A stretch of DNA of 64,000 nt from Shewanella glacialipiscicola (GCF_023283485.1 NZ_JAKILU010000007.1:1-64000), one strand, 5' to 3'. Shown: positions 1-8,582, counted from the first letter of the stretch. A program made the numbers and translations. The notes: a model not told the origin generated them from the sequence alone.

Positions 1-477
1 CTATTTAAAGACGGGTGAAGGCTGGATGTATTTGGCTGTGGTGATGGATTTATATTCACGCCGGATTGTGGGATGGCACATAGACAAACGCATGACCACG
101 GATTTGATATCCAAGGCATTAATAAAAGCCTACAACCTGCGCCAACCAGCGCGAGGGCTGGTATTCCACAGTGACCGAGGCTCGCAATATACCAGTAAGC
201 AATTCGGTAGGCTGCTATTGAGCTATGGTATCCGAGCCAGCATGGGTGATGTGGGAGCGTGTTGGGATAATGCCGTTGTCGAGCGATTCTTTGGCAGCTT
301 AAAACACGATTGGATTTTTAAAGTTAATCAACCAACAAGGGAGTTTATGAAGCAAGATGTGACGGCTTACATGAAATATTACAACTTGGAGCGACTTCAT
401 TCTGCTAATGACAATCTGTCACCGGTAGAGTTTGAAAATTCTCAACTAAAAGTGTCCTGTTTGGGTTGACCAGTACA
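1..477 (+). mobile_element. Right end of an IS3-family insertion sequence (left part outside window)
   Basis: The window opens inside a transposase reading frame. The element seems to end at the sequence ...TGACCAGTACA around 477, just past the transposase stop, which fits an IS3-type terminal inverted repeat beginning TGTACTGG when read inward. The left end and orfA are outside the window, so the target duplication cannot be checked. The element interrupts the minus-strand gene that follows. Confidence 0.8.
2..469 (+). CDS. IS3-family transposase OrfB, C-terminal part
   Basis: This is the C-terminal integrase core (rve) of a DDE transposase that cuts and joins DNA for the insertion sequence. 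The reading frame is open to the left edge, so the true start and the first catalytic Asp lie outside the window. The second catalytic Asp is in FHSDRGSQY. It is followed after exactly 35 residues by the Glu in VVERFFGSLK, the D(35)E spacing of the IS3 family. The YNLERLHSANDNLSPVEFE tail is typical of OrfB C-termini. The visible part shows no frameshift, so the element may be intact. Confidence 0.9.
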   Translation, partial: YLKTGEGWMYLAVVMDLYSRRIVGWHIDKRMTTDLISKALIKAYNLRQPARGLVFHSDRGSQYTSKQFGRLLLSYGIRASMGDVGACWDNAVVERFFGSLKHDWIFKVNQPTREFMKQDVTAYMKYYNLERLHSANDNLSPVEFENSQLKVSCLG

Positions 478-1092
478 CTCTGTGGTTTTTTTGTACTTTT
501 TGCATATAACTTTTTCAAGAATTTTTAACTTCTGCTCTTTGTGGATAGGACTCTCAAAAAAGCTCATCAAATTAGATAAAGAATCCTGATTAATTTGTTC
601 AATATCGTTAGTCACATATTGAACGGGCAAAATAAATTTACCGTTATTAACAAATACCAATTGCTGTGTATCTTTGTCCAGATAAGCCGCAACAAGTCCC
701 AGTAGCTCAACTAATTTCAATACAGAAAGATATTTATCGACTATTGCAGGGCCATTTTCATCTTCAGAGTACCAAGCATTTTCAATTAAGTAGAATCGGG
801 ATTTTTGGATTTTACCTTTTCGGAATTGCAACACATCGTCAAAGCTATCAGCTAGAAGCCCAAGTCCTGTTCTTGGGTCTGATAGCTCCAGTTCAACTCT
901 AGTACCGACCGTTAACTGTTCGATATCAAAAGCTTGAAGGAGATGTACACCTGTATTAGTTGAGTCTGCTAAGGCTGATTGGAGTAGCTCTAATTCTCCC
1001 GTATCAGCCGCAGTAAAGTATCCTTTTCTGCCATCGAAAAGTTCAACATTTTTGTATAGTTTACTAAGTGTCTTAAGATTCATCGTCTTCAT
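442..1092 (-). CDS. Unknown protein truncated by the IS insertion, with IS-encoded tail
   Basis: I do not recognise this family. The native reading frame covers about 205 residues. The last 11 residues (from CTG to DTFS) and the stop are read from the IS terminal repeat at 442-477, so the original protein was longer and its 3' part is displaced or lost. The visible part is mixed alpha/beta with no signal peptide and no membrane segment. Its start overlaps the end of the NdpA-like gene upstream by about 20 bases (11 if the second ATG is used), which points to translational coupling and a shared function. It is probably non-functional in this strain. Confidence 0.6.
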   Translation of the reverse strand: MKTMNLKTLSKLYKNVELFDGRKGYFTAADTGELELLQSALADSTNTGVHLLQAFDIEQLTVGTRVELELSDPRTGLGLLADSFDDVLQFRKGKIQKSRFYLIENAWYSEDENGPAIVDKYLSVLKLVELLGLVAAYLDKDTQQLVFVNNGKFILPVQYVTNDIEQINQDSLSNLMSFFESPIHKEQKLKILEKVICKKYKKTTECTGQPKQDTFS

Positions 1093-2119
1093 TTTCAGCT
1101 GTTTCAGCTAATAGTTCTTCTCTTAAGTCATCAGGAATGTTTGTTAGTATAATTCTTTGATTTTTATGGTCATATTCGACATCGCCATTTTTGATTGCAG
1201 TTCTTGAAAAATTTAGCTTCCAGAACTTAGATTTACCTTCGAAGTTTACCAATCCTTTTGCTGCTCGTCGATCAGGGACAAATCCATCTGACAAACTAAA
1301 CTCTTCGCGCGATAAAGTAGCTGTAAGCGCAGAGGGAGCGTCAGGCCAACAGTGATTGGCCAGAGCAGTCAAGCTGAGGGGAGTATTTTTGGGTAACTGA
1401 ATTATAAATTGATGAGCTCTTTCCAAAAACTCCCCTCTAGACTCGACTCCCATCTGTTGCTCGGTTGCAAAAGTATCTAATGCTGTAACGAGCTTCTGAG
1501 TCTCAACAAGTGGTTTTAATATGTCGTTGCAACCAATAAATACTTTAAAGTAATCAGCGATATCACTTCGTCCCTTGAGAAAACTAATGTAACGCTCCCC
1601 CCCAGTTTGCCAAGCATTCAAGTCTATGCGACCAGCAACACGTAAGTGACTTAAATCAAGATGAACACTGTCAATAACATCTAGGCCATCTGTAATAGCT
1701 GTACCTACTGTTTCAGTAACAATTGCTACTAGCAAATAATGAACATCGCCGACGCTAATTTTTGCAAAAAGTACATAACCTCCCGTTGCTAATAGTTCTT
1801 CTCCCGCTTTATTGGCTAAGCGTACCATTAGTTTTTCCGATAACGTTTTAAAGTCGTACTTAGCTTCTTGGGTGTGTTGTCGAATGTATCGCTGTACGGG
1901 GTACTCATCCTCATCTGGTTCGAAACACCCAAATGCTTTACCTGTGCTACCTGAGTAAAGGTTGTAAAGGTGGTCCACTAACCTTTGCACTGACCTGTTT
2001 ACTGGTAACAATGTTTCGCGTAATTCCTTGTCAGCGCCTTTGACGTGTTGTTTTTTTATTAGCTTGTGTACGATACATTCTGTAATAACGTTCTGAACTG
2101 TAGCTACATTTTCAGCCAT
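1073..2119 (-). CDS. Nucleoid-associated protein, NdpA/YejK family
   Basis: The protein has about 348 residues and resembles the NdpA (YejK, 37-kDa nucleoid-associated protein) family along its length. Shared features include YSGSTGKAFGCF near the N-terminus, a central LDLSHLRVAGRIDL stretch, YISFLKGRSDIADYFKVFIG, and a C-terminal part ending in a LTNIPDDLREEL-like segment. Family members bind the nucleoid; their biochemical role is not settled. I chose the ATG at 2119 because AAGGAA lies 8 bases upstream, whereas the upstream ATG at 2143 has no ribosome binding site. It looks like a paralogue in an accessory operon rather than core yejK, because it sits next to an IS and shares an overlap with an unknown gene. 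Confidence 0.75.
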   Translation of the reverse strand: MAENVATVQNVITECIVHKLIKKQHVKGADKELRETLLPVNRSVQRLVDHLYNLYSGSTGKAFGCFEPDEDEYPVQRYIRQHTQEAKYDFKTLSEKLMVRLANKAGEELLATGGYVLFAKISVGDVHYLLVAIVTETVGTAITDGLDVIDSVHLDLSHLRVAGRIDLNAWQTGGERYISFLKGRSDIADYFKVFIGCNDILKPLVETQKLVTALDTFATEQQMGVESRGEFLERAHQFIIQLPKNTPLSLTALANHCWPDAPSALTATLSREEFSLSDGFVPDRRAAKGLVNFEGKSKFWKLNFSRTAIKNGDVEYDHKNQRIILTNIPDDLREELLAETAENEDDES

Positions 2120-2281
2120 CAAATATTTCCTTTTACTTATCATTATATTTTCGAATCTGTTACATCATTCTTGTATTCGGCGTGCGAAAGCTGGGACACG
2201 CACGAATCTCTGTTTATTCTATTTTCATAGATCTAACCTTTATTTGAAGCTATGCAACTTAGACCAAATTTTCGCCAATTT

Positions 2282-3271
2282 TTAAATCACCTGTGAGCTA
2301 TGACTGCAATCTTGGCAGGTGAGGGTATAGCTTTGGCTGCGTTTTTGTATGTTGATATTTTTGCTTTGGCACTGTGGGCAGGCTTGTTTCATTGGCGTGT
2401 TTTTAGTGCATTGGTTGCATTTGATGTAGTAACCAAACTTACCGTACATTGGGGTGTAGTTTGTTAATTCTCCGCAATGTTTACAGCTAAGAATGCTGTG
2501 TGTGACAGATTGAGTTATTGCAGGGGTTTTAGCTTTAACTGCTTTGTTAACTTCAAAGTGTGCGATAGGTTCTCTGATTTGTTGTGTCTGCGCGAGCGTT
2601 ATTTCACTCGTTGATTGATGTGGATCTATATGTCGATCGATTAAGAACTTGGTAATGGAATTGAGTTCTTGTTGATTAAAGTCGGGGCGGGTGTCGCTTA
2701 CATTTATAATGCGCATGAACTTACTTTTAAGATTCATGATTTTTTCAAGTTTATCGACTAAAAACTCTGTTTTAACTAACAACTCAGAAATGGCCGTTGG
2801 CATAGTATCTCTGTTGATTACCGCATCACTTGATACCGCGCACACATGGTCCCAGCAACGCATGCCAAAGCTTTGTTGTTTTATACCAAGTAATTTTCCT
2901 AGAATTTCACTTCTATGTTGTTTTAGCATTTCTTTAAGCAGTGCTTGTTGTAGTTCAACTTGCTTGATTGGGGATGGCATACCAAACCATTTACTTCCGT
3001 GACTGCGAGACCATTCACCCTGTTGGTTGACTTCTACATGGCCTTTTATGCTTTTAGATTCAATTAAAACAAAGCCGTAGGGGTAAATAATTAGGTGATC
3101 AATTTGCGCTTTTTCGCCGTTAAAGGCGAATCGAAAATCATTGATGACCAAAACTTCAGGATGATCTTTGAAGGCGCGACGTAAATAGAAGGCAATGTCC
3201 TGTTCTTGTTTTTGACCCGCAATAGCCTGTGGTGTTTGGGTATTTTGAAGTGATTTGGTTTTTAGAATCAT
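2282..3271 (-). CDS. NERD-domain protein with C-terminal zinc ribbons
   Basis: The N-terminal half (residues about 20-130) fits the NERD (nuclease-related) domain, with IDHLIIYPYGFVLIESKSIKG carrying the D...E-x-K pattern of PD-(D/E)XK-like nucleases. The C-terminus (about residues 265-329) has CKHCGE, CNQCTK, CPQCQ and CQDC pairs, which suggests two zinc ribbons for nucleic-acid binding. NERD proteins are thought to process or bind DNA, but few are characterised. It lies 160 bases upstream of the NdpA-like gene on the same strand, with no convincing Shine-Dalgarno. Accessory location is inferred from the neighbouring IS. Confidence 0.8.
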   Translation of the reverse strand: MILKTKSLQNTQTPQAIAGQKQEQDIAFYLRRAFKDHPEVLVINDFRFAFNGEKAQIDHLIIYPYGFVLIESKSIKGHVEVNQQGEWSRSHGSKWFGMPSPIKQVELQQALLKEMLKQHRSEILGKLLGIKQQSFGMRCWDHVCAVSSDAVINRDTMPTAISELLVKTEFLVDKLEKIMNLKSKFMRIINVSDTRPDFNQQELNSITKFLIDRHIDPHQSTSEITLAQTQQIREPIAHFEVNKAVKAKTPAITQSVTHSILSCKHCGELTNYTPMYGKFGYYIKCNQCTKNTPMKQACPQCQSKNINIQKRSQSYTLTCQDCSHSSQVI

Positions 3272-3431
3272 TTATCAACAGCATCCATTCATAACTTGAT
3301 AATAATCAGCCTCATAATACCCACTTTGCCGTTCAAAGATAAAGACAAAAATAGTTAGGCGTGAACGCTGGGGCAGGCATTACTGGCTATTAGATATACG
3401 CAGGGCTTAACTGGATTAAGCTCTGTCATGT

Positions 3432-3550
3432 AAGTGACCGTCCGTGGCATGGATGCCAAGTTAAATTGTGCACTCATCCTAACGAATTTACATTGGTATG
3501 AAAGTGACCGTTGACGGCAGGGATGCCGTCGTCGAGCCCTCAGGGATGAG
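3432..3550. repeat. REP-like short hairpins with GGGA/TGGA loops
   Basis: Two related units start with AAGTGACCGT (3432 and 3502). The first holds TGGCA-TGGA-TGCCA (3445-3458). The second holds GACGGCA-GGGA-TGCCGTC (3513-3530), followed closely by CTCA-GGGA-TGAG (3539-3550). The shared loop and mixed stem sequence suggest dispersed intergenic REP-like repeats. The flanking 3272-3431 shows no gene. Confidence 0.55.
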
Positions 3551-3615
3551 TTAATGGCGTGTCACTGGAGTAGCAATGTGAATTTGTTTTCGATGCTTGA
3601 AACAATAAGCCAAGT

Positions 3616-3643
3616 AAAAAGCCACTGTGATAAGTGGCTTTTT
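3616..3643 (-). terminator. Terminator downstream of fbp
   Basis: An 11-bp stem of AAAAAGCCACT with its complement encloses a 6-base loop. The A and T flanks let it work in both directions; the gene it serves is fbp on the minus strand. Confidence 0.8.
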
Positions 3644-3674
3644 ATTCTAAAAATCAGAAGCTAAGCGATTCGGC

Positions 3675-4667
3675 CTACTCTATATTTGGCTCTTCACTGT
3701 AGTCTAAACCATGATAGCTCAGGCAAGCGTCGACTTCGTTGCTGCTGCCGAGGATAACGGCTACACGTTGGTGAATTTGTGTTGGGATAATGTCTAAAAT
3801 GGTTTCATAACCGGTTGACGCTTTACCGCCTGCTTGTTCAACTAAGAAGGCCATGGGATTGGCTTCGTACATTAAGCGCAGTTTGTACGGTTTTTTAGAG
3901 TCTTTATTGTCGGTGGGGTAAGTGAAAATACCACCGCGTGATAGTACGCGGTGCACGTCGCCGACCATGGCGGCAATCCAGCGCATGTTGAATGACTTTT
4001 CGCGCGGGCCAATTTTACCGAGCAGTAAATCGGCAATATAGGTTTGCATTGGCGCTTCCCAAAAACGTTGATTTGACATGTTAATGGCAAATTCGGCGGT
4101 GTCTGGGCTAATGCTCATGGCGGCGTCAGTCAGTAAAAACTCATTGGTTTCTGGGTGCAATGTAAACAGTTGCACGCCCTGACCTGTGGTTAATGCCAGC
4201 ATGGTCGATGGGCCATAAAGTACATAACCTGCGGCTAATTGCGCGCGGCCAGATTGTAAAAAACTGGTTTCAGTTAGTTCGCCAGCAGGGGCGGGCAGGA
4301 CAGAGAATATCGTACCGACTAACGAGTTAATATCGATATTAGATGAACCATCTAGCGGATCGAAACACACTAAATACTGACCACCTTTGCTAACTTCAAC
4401 CACATGATCTTCTTCTTCCGACGCTAAACCACGTACTGTACCGTCAGCTTTTAAGGCATCTTTGAGCATGTCGTTAGTGATGATATCCAGTTTTTTCTGG
4501 GTTTCACCTTGGACGTTTTCTTGCTCAGTCGCACCTAAAACGCCCGCAAGTGCACCGTGACGAACGGCGTGGCTAATGGCTTTTGAGGTGTCGGCTAAGG
4601 TTAAAATTAACTGAGAGAGGGAATCGTTCACTGCCTGTGAGGTCAGGTGCTGGGTCAGAGTCTGCAT
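3675..4667 (-). CDS. fbp: Fructose-1,6-bisphosphatase class I
   Basis: This cytoplasmic enzyme hydrolyses fructose 1,6-bisphosphate to fructose 6-phosphate in gluconeogenesis. The 330-residue length is normal for class I. The metal-binding signature [10 protein letters not shown] lies at residues 103-112, the acidic loop SEEED lies around residues 83-87, and [15 protein letters not shown] near residue 240 matches the substrate-binding region. The start is supported by AAAGGA 8 bases upstream of the ATG. It is monocistronic, divergent from the peptidase gene on its right. A gluconeogenic enzyme fits an organism living on lactate, acids and peptides. Confidence 0.97.
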   Translation of the reverse strand: MQTLTQHLTSQAVNDSLSQLILTLADTSKAISHAVRHGALAGVLGATEQENVQGETQKKLDIITNDMLKDALKADGTVRGLASEEEDHVVEVSKGGQYLVCFDPLDGSSNIDINSLVGTIFSVLPAPAGELTETSFLQSGRAQLAAGYVLYGPSTMLALTTGQGVQLFTLHPETNEFLLTDAAMSISPDTAEFAINMSNQRFWEAPMQTYIADLLLGKIGPREKSFNMRWIAAMVGDVHRVLSRGGIFTYPTDNKDSKKPYKLRLMYEANPMAFLVEQAGGKASTGYETILDIIPTQIHQRVAVILGSSNEVDACLSYHGLDYSEEPNIE

Positions 4668-4849
4668 GTTATGTCCTTTAGAGGTTCAACAATGAGGTCA
4701 ATTTCGTTATTTGCCGCGAATGATAACCCAGTTAGTCAACAATTTCAGTGCTGTTATATGCTATTTCTATTTTGAGGTGGCCTCTGGCACAATGTCGGCT
4801 TGTTTTTAATCGCTACCTTGTTAGGCGATTATGTATCCAAGGGATAATA

Positions 4850-7177
4850 ATGACTAAAAATGGATTAACTTGGTCCCTCAAGCAAGCGTTTAAGTTAAGC
4901 GCTCCTCTACGAATAACTACTCAGGTCGCTATGGTTTCAACTGCAATCGCTTCAACCACTTTGATTTCAACTCTGACGCCCGCTTTTGCTATAGAAGGCG
5001 GTAAACAACCACTGACGATTGAGCGCATGAATGCATCGCCTGCATTAGCGGGCAGTAGCCCTCGGGGCTTAAAATTGTCACCCGACGGTCAGCGCGTCAC
5101 CTATCTTGCTGGTCGTAAAGATAACCAAAATTTTTACGACTTATGGCAAATGGAGGTCAAAACCGGTGAGTCGAGTTTGCTATTAAGTGCCGATAAACTT
5201 GCTATCAATGAATTATCCGATGAAGAAAAAGCGCGCCGCGAGCGCCAACGCATTTATGGCGATGGCATTATGGAGTACTTTTGGGCCGATGATAGTAAAG
5301 CATTATTAATTCCCGCTTCTGGCAATCTGTATTACTTTTCCCTCGTTGACAGCAGCGTGACTCAATTACCGATTGGTGAAGGTTTTGCTACTGACGCACG
5401 GCTGTCACCTAAGGGCAACTTTGTTTCTTTTGTGCGCGATCAAAATCTGTATGTGTTAGATCTGGCAAGTAAAAAGCTGCAAGCGCTAACGACCGATGGC
5501 GGCGGGGCGATTAAAAATGCGATGGCTGAGTTTGTTGCTCAAGAAGAAATGGATCGCATGACGGGTTATTGGTGGGCGCCCGATGAATCGGCCATTGCCT
5601 TCACCCGTATCGATGAGTCTGGCGTCGAGCAAGTGACGCGTAACGAAATTTATGCCGACGGCATTAAGCTCACCGAGCAGCGTTATCCCTATGCTGGTAA
5701 AGCCAACGTCGAGATTACCTTAGCTGTGGTCACGTTAAAGGATAAAGCCATTAATTGGGTGACCCTGCGCGAAGATAATAGCGAAGATAACAGCAAAGAC
5801 ATTTATCTGCCGCGCGTTAATTGGCTGCCCGATAGCAAGCATTTGTCGTTTCAGTGGCAGAGCCGCGACCAACATAAATTAGATTTACAGCTAGTAGCTT
5901 TAGATGCTTTGACTAAGCCGAAAACCTTAGTTAAAGAGCGCAGTGACGCTTGGGTTAATCTCAATAATGATCTGCACTTTTTAAAGCAGCAAGCAGCTTT
6001 TATTTGGGCGTCGGAACGCGACGGCTTTAATCATTTGTATTTGTTTGATTTAAAAGGTCAGCTCAAAACGCAATTGACTAAAGGCGAGTGGGCAGTTGAT
6101 GAGCTCGAATACATAGATGAAACCGCAGGCTGGGTGTATTTCACGGGGCGTAAAGATACGCCAATCGAGAAACAGCTTTATCGTGTACCTTTAGCGGGCG
6201 GAAAAGTTGAGCGCGTGAGCACGCAAGCGGGGATGCATGATCCGGTTTTTGCCGATAATCAAAGTGTCTATCTAGATTATTTCAATAGCTTATCCCAACC
6301 TCCGCAAATTAGCTTACACGGTGATAAAGGGCAACAACTAGCATGGGTTGAGCAAAATGCCGTTAAGCAAGGCCACCCTTTGTATGACTATGCGGGGCTG
6401 TGGCAAATCCCTCAATTTGGTGAGCTCAAAGCCGAAGATGGCCAAATGCTACAAACCCGTTTATTTAAACCGATTTCCTTTGACGCGAGTAAGAAATACC
6501 CTGTTGTAGTGCGGGTTTACGGTGGGCCACACGCACAATTAGTCACTAACAGTTGGAGCGAGCAGGACTACTTTACTCAATACTTAGTGCAGCAAGGTTA
6601 TGTGGTGTTTCAATTAGATAACCGTGGCAGCGCTCACAGAGGCACTCAGTTCGAGCAAGTGATCTACCGTCATTTAGGCGAAGCCGAAGTGAACGATCAA
6701 AAAGTGGGTGTGGACTATTTACGTAGCCTAGCTTTTGTTGATGCCGACAATGTGGCGATTTACGGCCACAGTTATGGTGGTTATATGGCCTTGATGAGTT
6801 TATTTAAGGCGCCAGATTACTTTAAAGCGGCGATTTCGGGCGCGCCTGTAACCGACTGGCGTTTGTATGATACCCATTATACTGAGCGTTATTTAGCTCA
6901 TCCCGATAGTAATGAAAAGGGATATGAAGCCAGTAGCGTGTTCCCCTACGTGAAAAACTATCAAGCGGGTCTCTTGATGTATCACGGTATGGCTGATGAT
7001 AACGTGTTGTTTGAAAACAGTACTCGGGTTTATAAAGCGCTACAGGATGAAGGTAAATTATTCCAGATGATCGATTATCCGGGATCTAAACATTCAATGC
7101 GCGGCGAGAAAGTGCGTAACCATTTATATCATTCACTGGCTGACTTTCTCGATAGACAGCTGAAAAACACAAAATAG
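4850..7177 (+). CDS. Dipeptidyl peptidase IV-type serine peptidase (S9), exported
   Basis: The S9 prolyl-peptidase family protein has about 775 residues. A long signal peptide ends in a TPAFA cleavage site, so it should be periplasmic. An N-terminal DPPIV beta-propeller is followed by the alpha/beta-hydrolase domain with Ser641 in GHSYGGYM, Asp716 in GMADDN and His748 in KHSMRG. The propeller contains a Glu-Glu pair (AQEEMDRMTGYWW) like the one that anchors the free N-terminus of substrates in DPP-IV, so removal of X-Pro dipeptides is likely. The ATG at 4850 with AAGGG upstream is preferred; a longer frame from 4748 would bury the signal peptide. Confidence 0.9.
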   Translation: MTKNGLTWSLKQAFKLSAPLRITTQVAMVSTAIASTTLISTLTPAFAIEGGKQPLTIERMNASPALAGSSPRGLKLSPDGQRVTYLAGRKDNQNFYDLWQMEVKTGESSLLLSADKLAINELSDEEKARRERQRIYGDGIMEYFWADDSKALLIPASGNLYYFSLVDSSVTQLPIGEGFATDARLSPKGNFVSFVRDQNLYVLDLASKKLQALTTDGGGAIKNAMAEFVAQEEMDRMTGYWWAPDESAIAFTRIDESGVEQVTRNEIYADGIKLTEQRYPYAGKANVEITLAVVTLKDKAINWVTLREDNSEDNSKDIYLPRVNWLPDSKHLSFQWQSRDQHKLDLQLVALDALTKPKTLVKERSDAWVNLNNDLHFLKQQAAFIWASERDGFNHLYLFDLKGQLKTQLTKGEWAVDELEYIDETAGWVYFTGRKDTPIEKQLYRVPLAGGKVERVSTQAGMHDPVFADNQSVYLDYFNSLSQPPQISLHGDKGQQLAWVEQNAVKQGHPLYDYAGLWQIPQFGELKAEDGQMLQTRLFKPISFDASKKYPVVVRVYGGPHAQLVTNSWSEQDYFTQYLVQQGYVVFQLDNRGSAHRGTQFEQVIYRHLGEAEVNDQKVGVDYLRSLAFVDADNVAIYGHSYGGYMALMSLFKAPDYFKAAISGAPVTDWRLYDTHYTERYLAHPDSNEKGYEASSVFPYVKNYQAGLLMYHGMADDNVLFENSTRVYKALQDEGKLFQMIDYPGSKHSMRGEKVRNHLYHSLADFLDRQLKNTK

Positions 7178-7200
7178 TAGGTATAAAAAAGCAGCTATAA

Positions 7201-7228
7201 AAAAACCAGATCCTAGGATCTGGTTTTT
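7201..7228. terminator. Bidirectional terminator between the peptidase gene and arcA
   Basis: A perfect 28-bp palindrome, AAAAACCAGATCCT followed by its complement, gives an A/T-flanked hairpin shared by the two convergent genes. Confidence 0.9.
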
Positions 7229-7282
7229 TTATGAGTCAATTCTTATCGAATCGACTGTTGTTTCTTGTCGCTTCGAGGCCGA

Positions 7283-7999
7283 TTAAGCTTCTAAGTTACC
7301 GCAGAAACGATAGCCTTCACCGTGAATAGTCGCGATGATTTCTGGCGTATCTGGCAAGCTTTCAAAATGCTTACGGATACGACGAATCGTCACGTCAACG
7401 GTACGGTCGTGTGGCTTAAGCTCACGGCCAGTCATTTTCATCAGTAGATCAGCACGGGTCAGAATTTTGCCTGGGTTCTCAACAAAGTGCAGCATAGCGC
7501 GGAATTCGCTACGTGGCAGTTTGTAAGATTCACCCTGTGGGCTGACTAATGAACGGCTGTTGATCTCTAGGCTCCAATCATTGAAGCGATAGTATTCTAC
7601 TGAGCTCTTTTCTTCTACTTCGGCGCCAGCGCTGTTGACGCGAGTCAGAAGGTTACGAGCACGAATCGTCAATTCACGTGGATTGAACGGCTTGGTAATA
7701 TAATCGTCCGCGCCAATTTCAAGTCCAAGGATTTTGTCGACTTCGTTATCACGACCTGTCAGGAAAATTAGACCTATGTTGTTGATTTCGCGTAATTCAC
7801 GCGCTAACAATAAGCCATTTTTACCTGGTAAGTTAATGTCCATAACAACTAAGTTAATTTTGTTCTCTTGCATAGCCTTATGCATTTCTGCGCCATCATT
7901 GGCCTCTGTTACCACATACCCTTCTGCCTCGAAAATACTTCTCAGCGTGTTACGGGTAACGGCTTCGTCTTCAACGATCAGAATGTGCGGATTTTGCAT
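7283..7999 (-). CDS. arcA: Aerobic respiration control response regulator ArcA
   Basis: This OmpR/PhoB-type regulator of redox and respiratory genes has 238 residues. The receiver domain has acidic residues near position 11, the phospho-acceptor Asp54 in VVMDINLPG and the conserved Lys in ITKPF near 103. The C-terminal winged helix includes [15 protein letters not shown] and [10 protein letters not shown]. In Shewanella ArcA is known to be phosphorylated through a split ArcS/HptA route rather than a classical ArcB; neither gene is in the window. Its upstream region is nearly 600 bases long, suggesting complex control. Confidence 0.97.
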   Translation of the reverse strand: MQNPHILIVEDEAVTRNTLRSIFEAEGYVVTEANDGAEMHKAMQENKINLVVMDINLPGKNGLLLARELREINNIGLIFLTGRDNEVDKILGLEIGADDYITKPFNPRELTIRARNLLTRVNSAGAEVEEKSSVEYYRFNDWSLEINSRSLVSPQGESYKLPRSEFRAMLHFVENPGKILTRADLLMKMTGRELKPHDRTVDVTIRRIRKHFESLPDTPEIIATIHGEGYRFCGNLEA

Positions 8000-8149
8000 A
8001 TTATTTACCTACATTATAACAAGTTTATACTAACCAATAAGAGCAACTTACTTCGGGCTCTTATATTCATAAAAGCATTGATACTTCCTTGAACTATTTT
8101 AGTGTTCTAAAGGAAATCGTTACGACGACACGTTAGGATGCAGATTAAA

Positions 8150-8238
8150 GCACGTATTAAGTGTAATACGAGAAAACGTAATCAGTACCAACTTCGATAA
8201 GCAATAGTTAGAATAAGTTCCTTAACTATTGTTTTTTT
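8150..8238 (+). ncRNA. Candidate small RNA 3' end with intrinsic terminator
   Basis: A perfect hairpin CGTATTA-AGTG-TAATACG (8153-8170) is followed by a 9-bp stem CAATAGTTA/TAACTATTG (8202-8231) and seven Ts (8232-8238), the form of a plus-strand intrinsic terminator. No plus-strand gene lies upstream that would need it, since arcA runs the other way, so a short independent transcript is inferred. I could not find a strong promoter, so the 5' end is unknown (perhaps near 8100). Confidence 0.4.
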
Positions 8239-8396
8239 AAAATGTTTAAATGATAAATTAAATGTAGAACATATTTAGACAGATGCTCGACCAGTTTGTA
8301 TTATCCGAAGCGATATATGTAACAAACTGTATTAAAGCTTAAACACCTTGCGTAATCTGCTTCAACTCACCAGTACGTGCATTGTACTCGTTTTAG

Positions 8397-8422
8397 TCAT
8401 TTGTTAACAAATGAAATGTTAA
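8397..8422. promoter_or_regulatory. Tandem TGTTAAC motifs, possible ArcA-type operator
   Basis: A 16-bp palindrome CATTTGTTAACAAATG (8397-8412) is followed by a second TGTTAAC (8416-8422). ArcA recognises direct repeats of GTTAA. The 15-base repeat distance here differs from the usual 11, so autoregulation is only a possibility. Confidence 0.3.
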
Positions 8423-8502
8423 CAAATTTTAGACGTGTACTGAATTTTAGCATGATATTTACTTTAGCTATTGATTAGTTTAACTAATGTGACATGTGTT
8501 CC

Positions 8503-8518
8503 TGTGAGCTCGCTCACA
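8503..8518. promoter_or_regulatory. CRP-type binding site
   Basis: The sequence TGTGAGCTCGCTCACA has both perfect TGTGA/TCACA half-sites with the 6-base spacer of the CRP consensus. It ends 64 bases before the DUF3293 start codon and could act on that gene or on arcA. Confidence 0.7.
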
Positions 8519-8582
8519 CCTCTTTAGGTTTTATATTCTGTCTGCTACACTAATTTGGGTTAAATTTTCGATTAGACAACCA

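Larger units (their letters stand above)
8000..8582. other. Long divergent intergenic region between arcA and a DUF3293 gene
   Basis: This 583-base AT-rich stretch has no convincing protein-coding frame. It contains two hairpins ending in a T-run (8153-8238), tandem GTTAAC motifs (8397-8422) and a CRP palindrome (8503-8518), each listed separately. It must carry the promoters of both divergent genes. Confidence 0.7.

Noticed and set aside
4748..4849. Longer N-terminus for the DPP-IV-type peptidase
   Set aside because: It would place 34 residues before the signal peptide and has no ribosome binding site, while AAGGG precedes the ATG at 4850.
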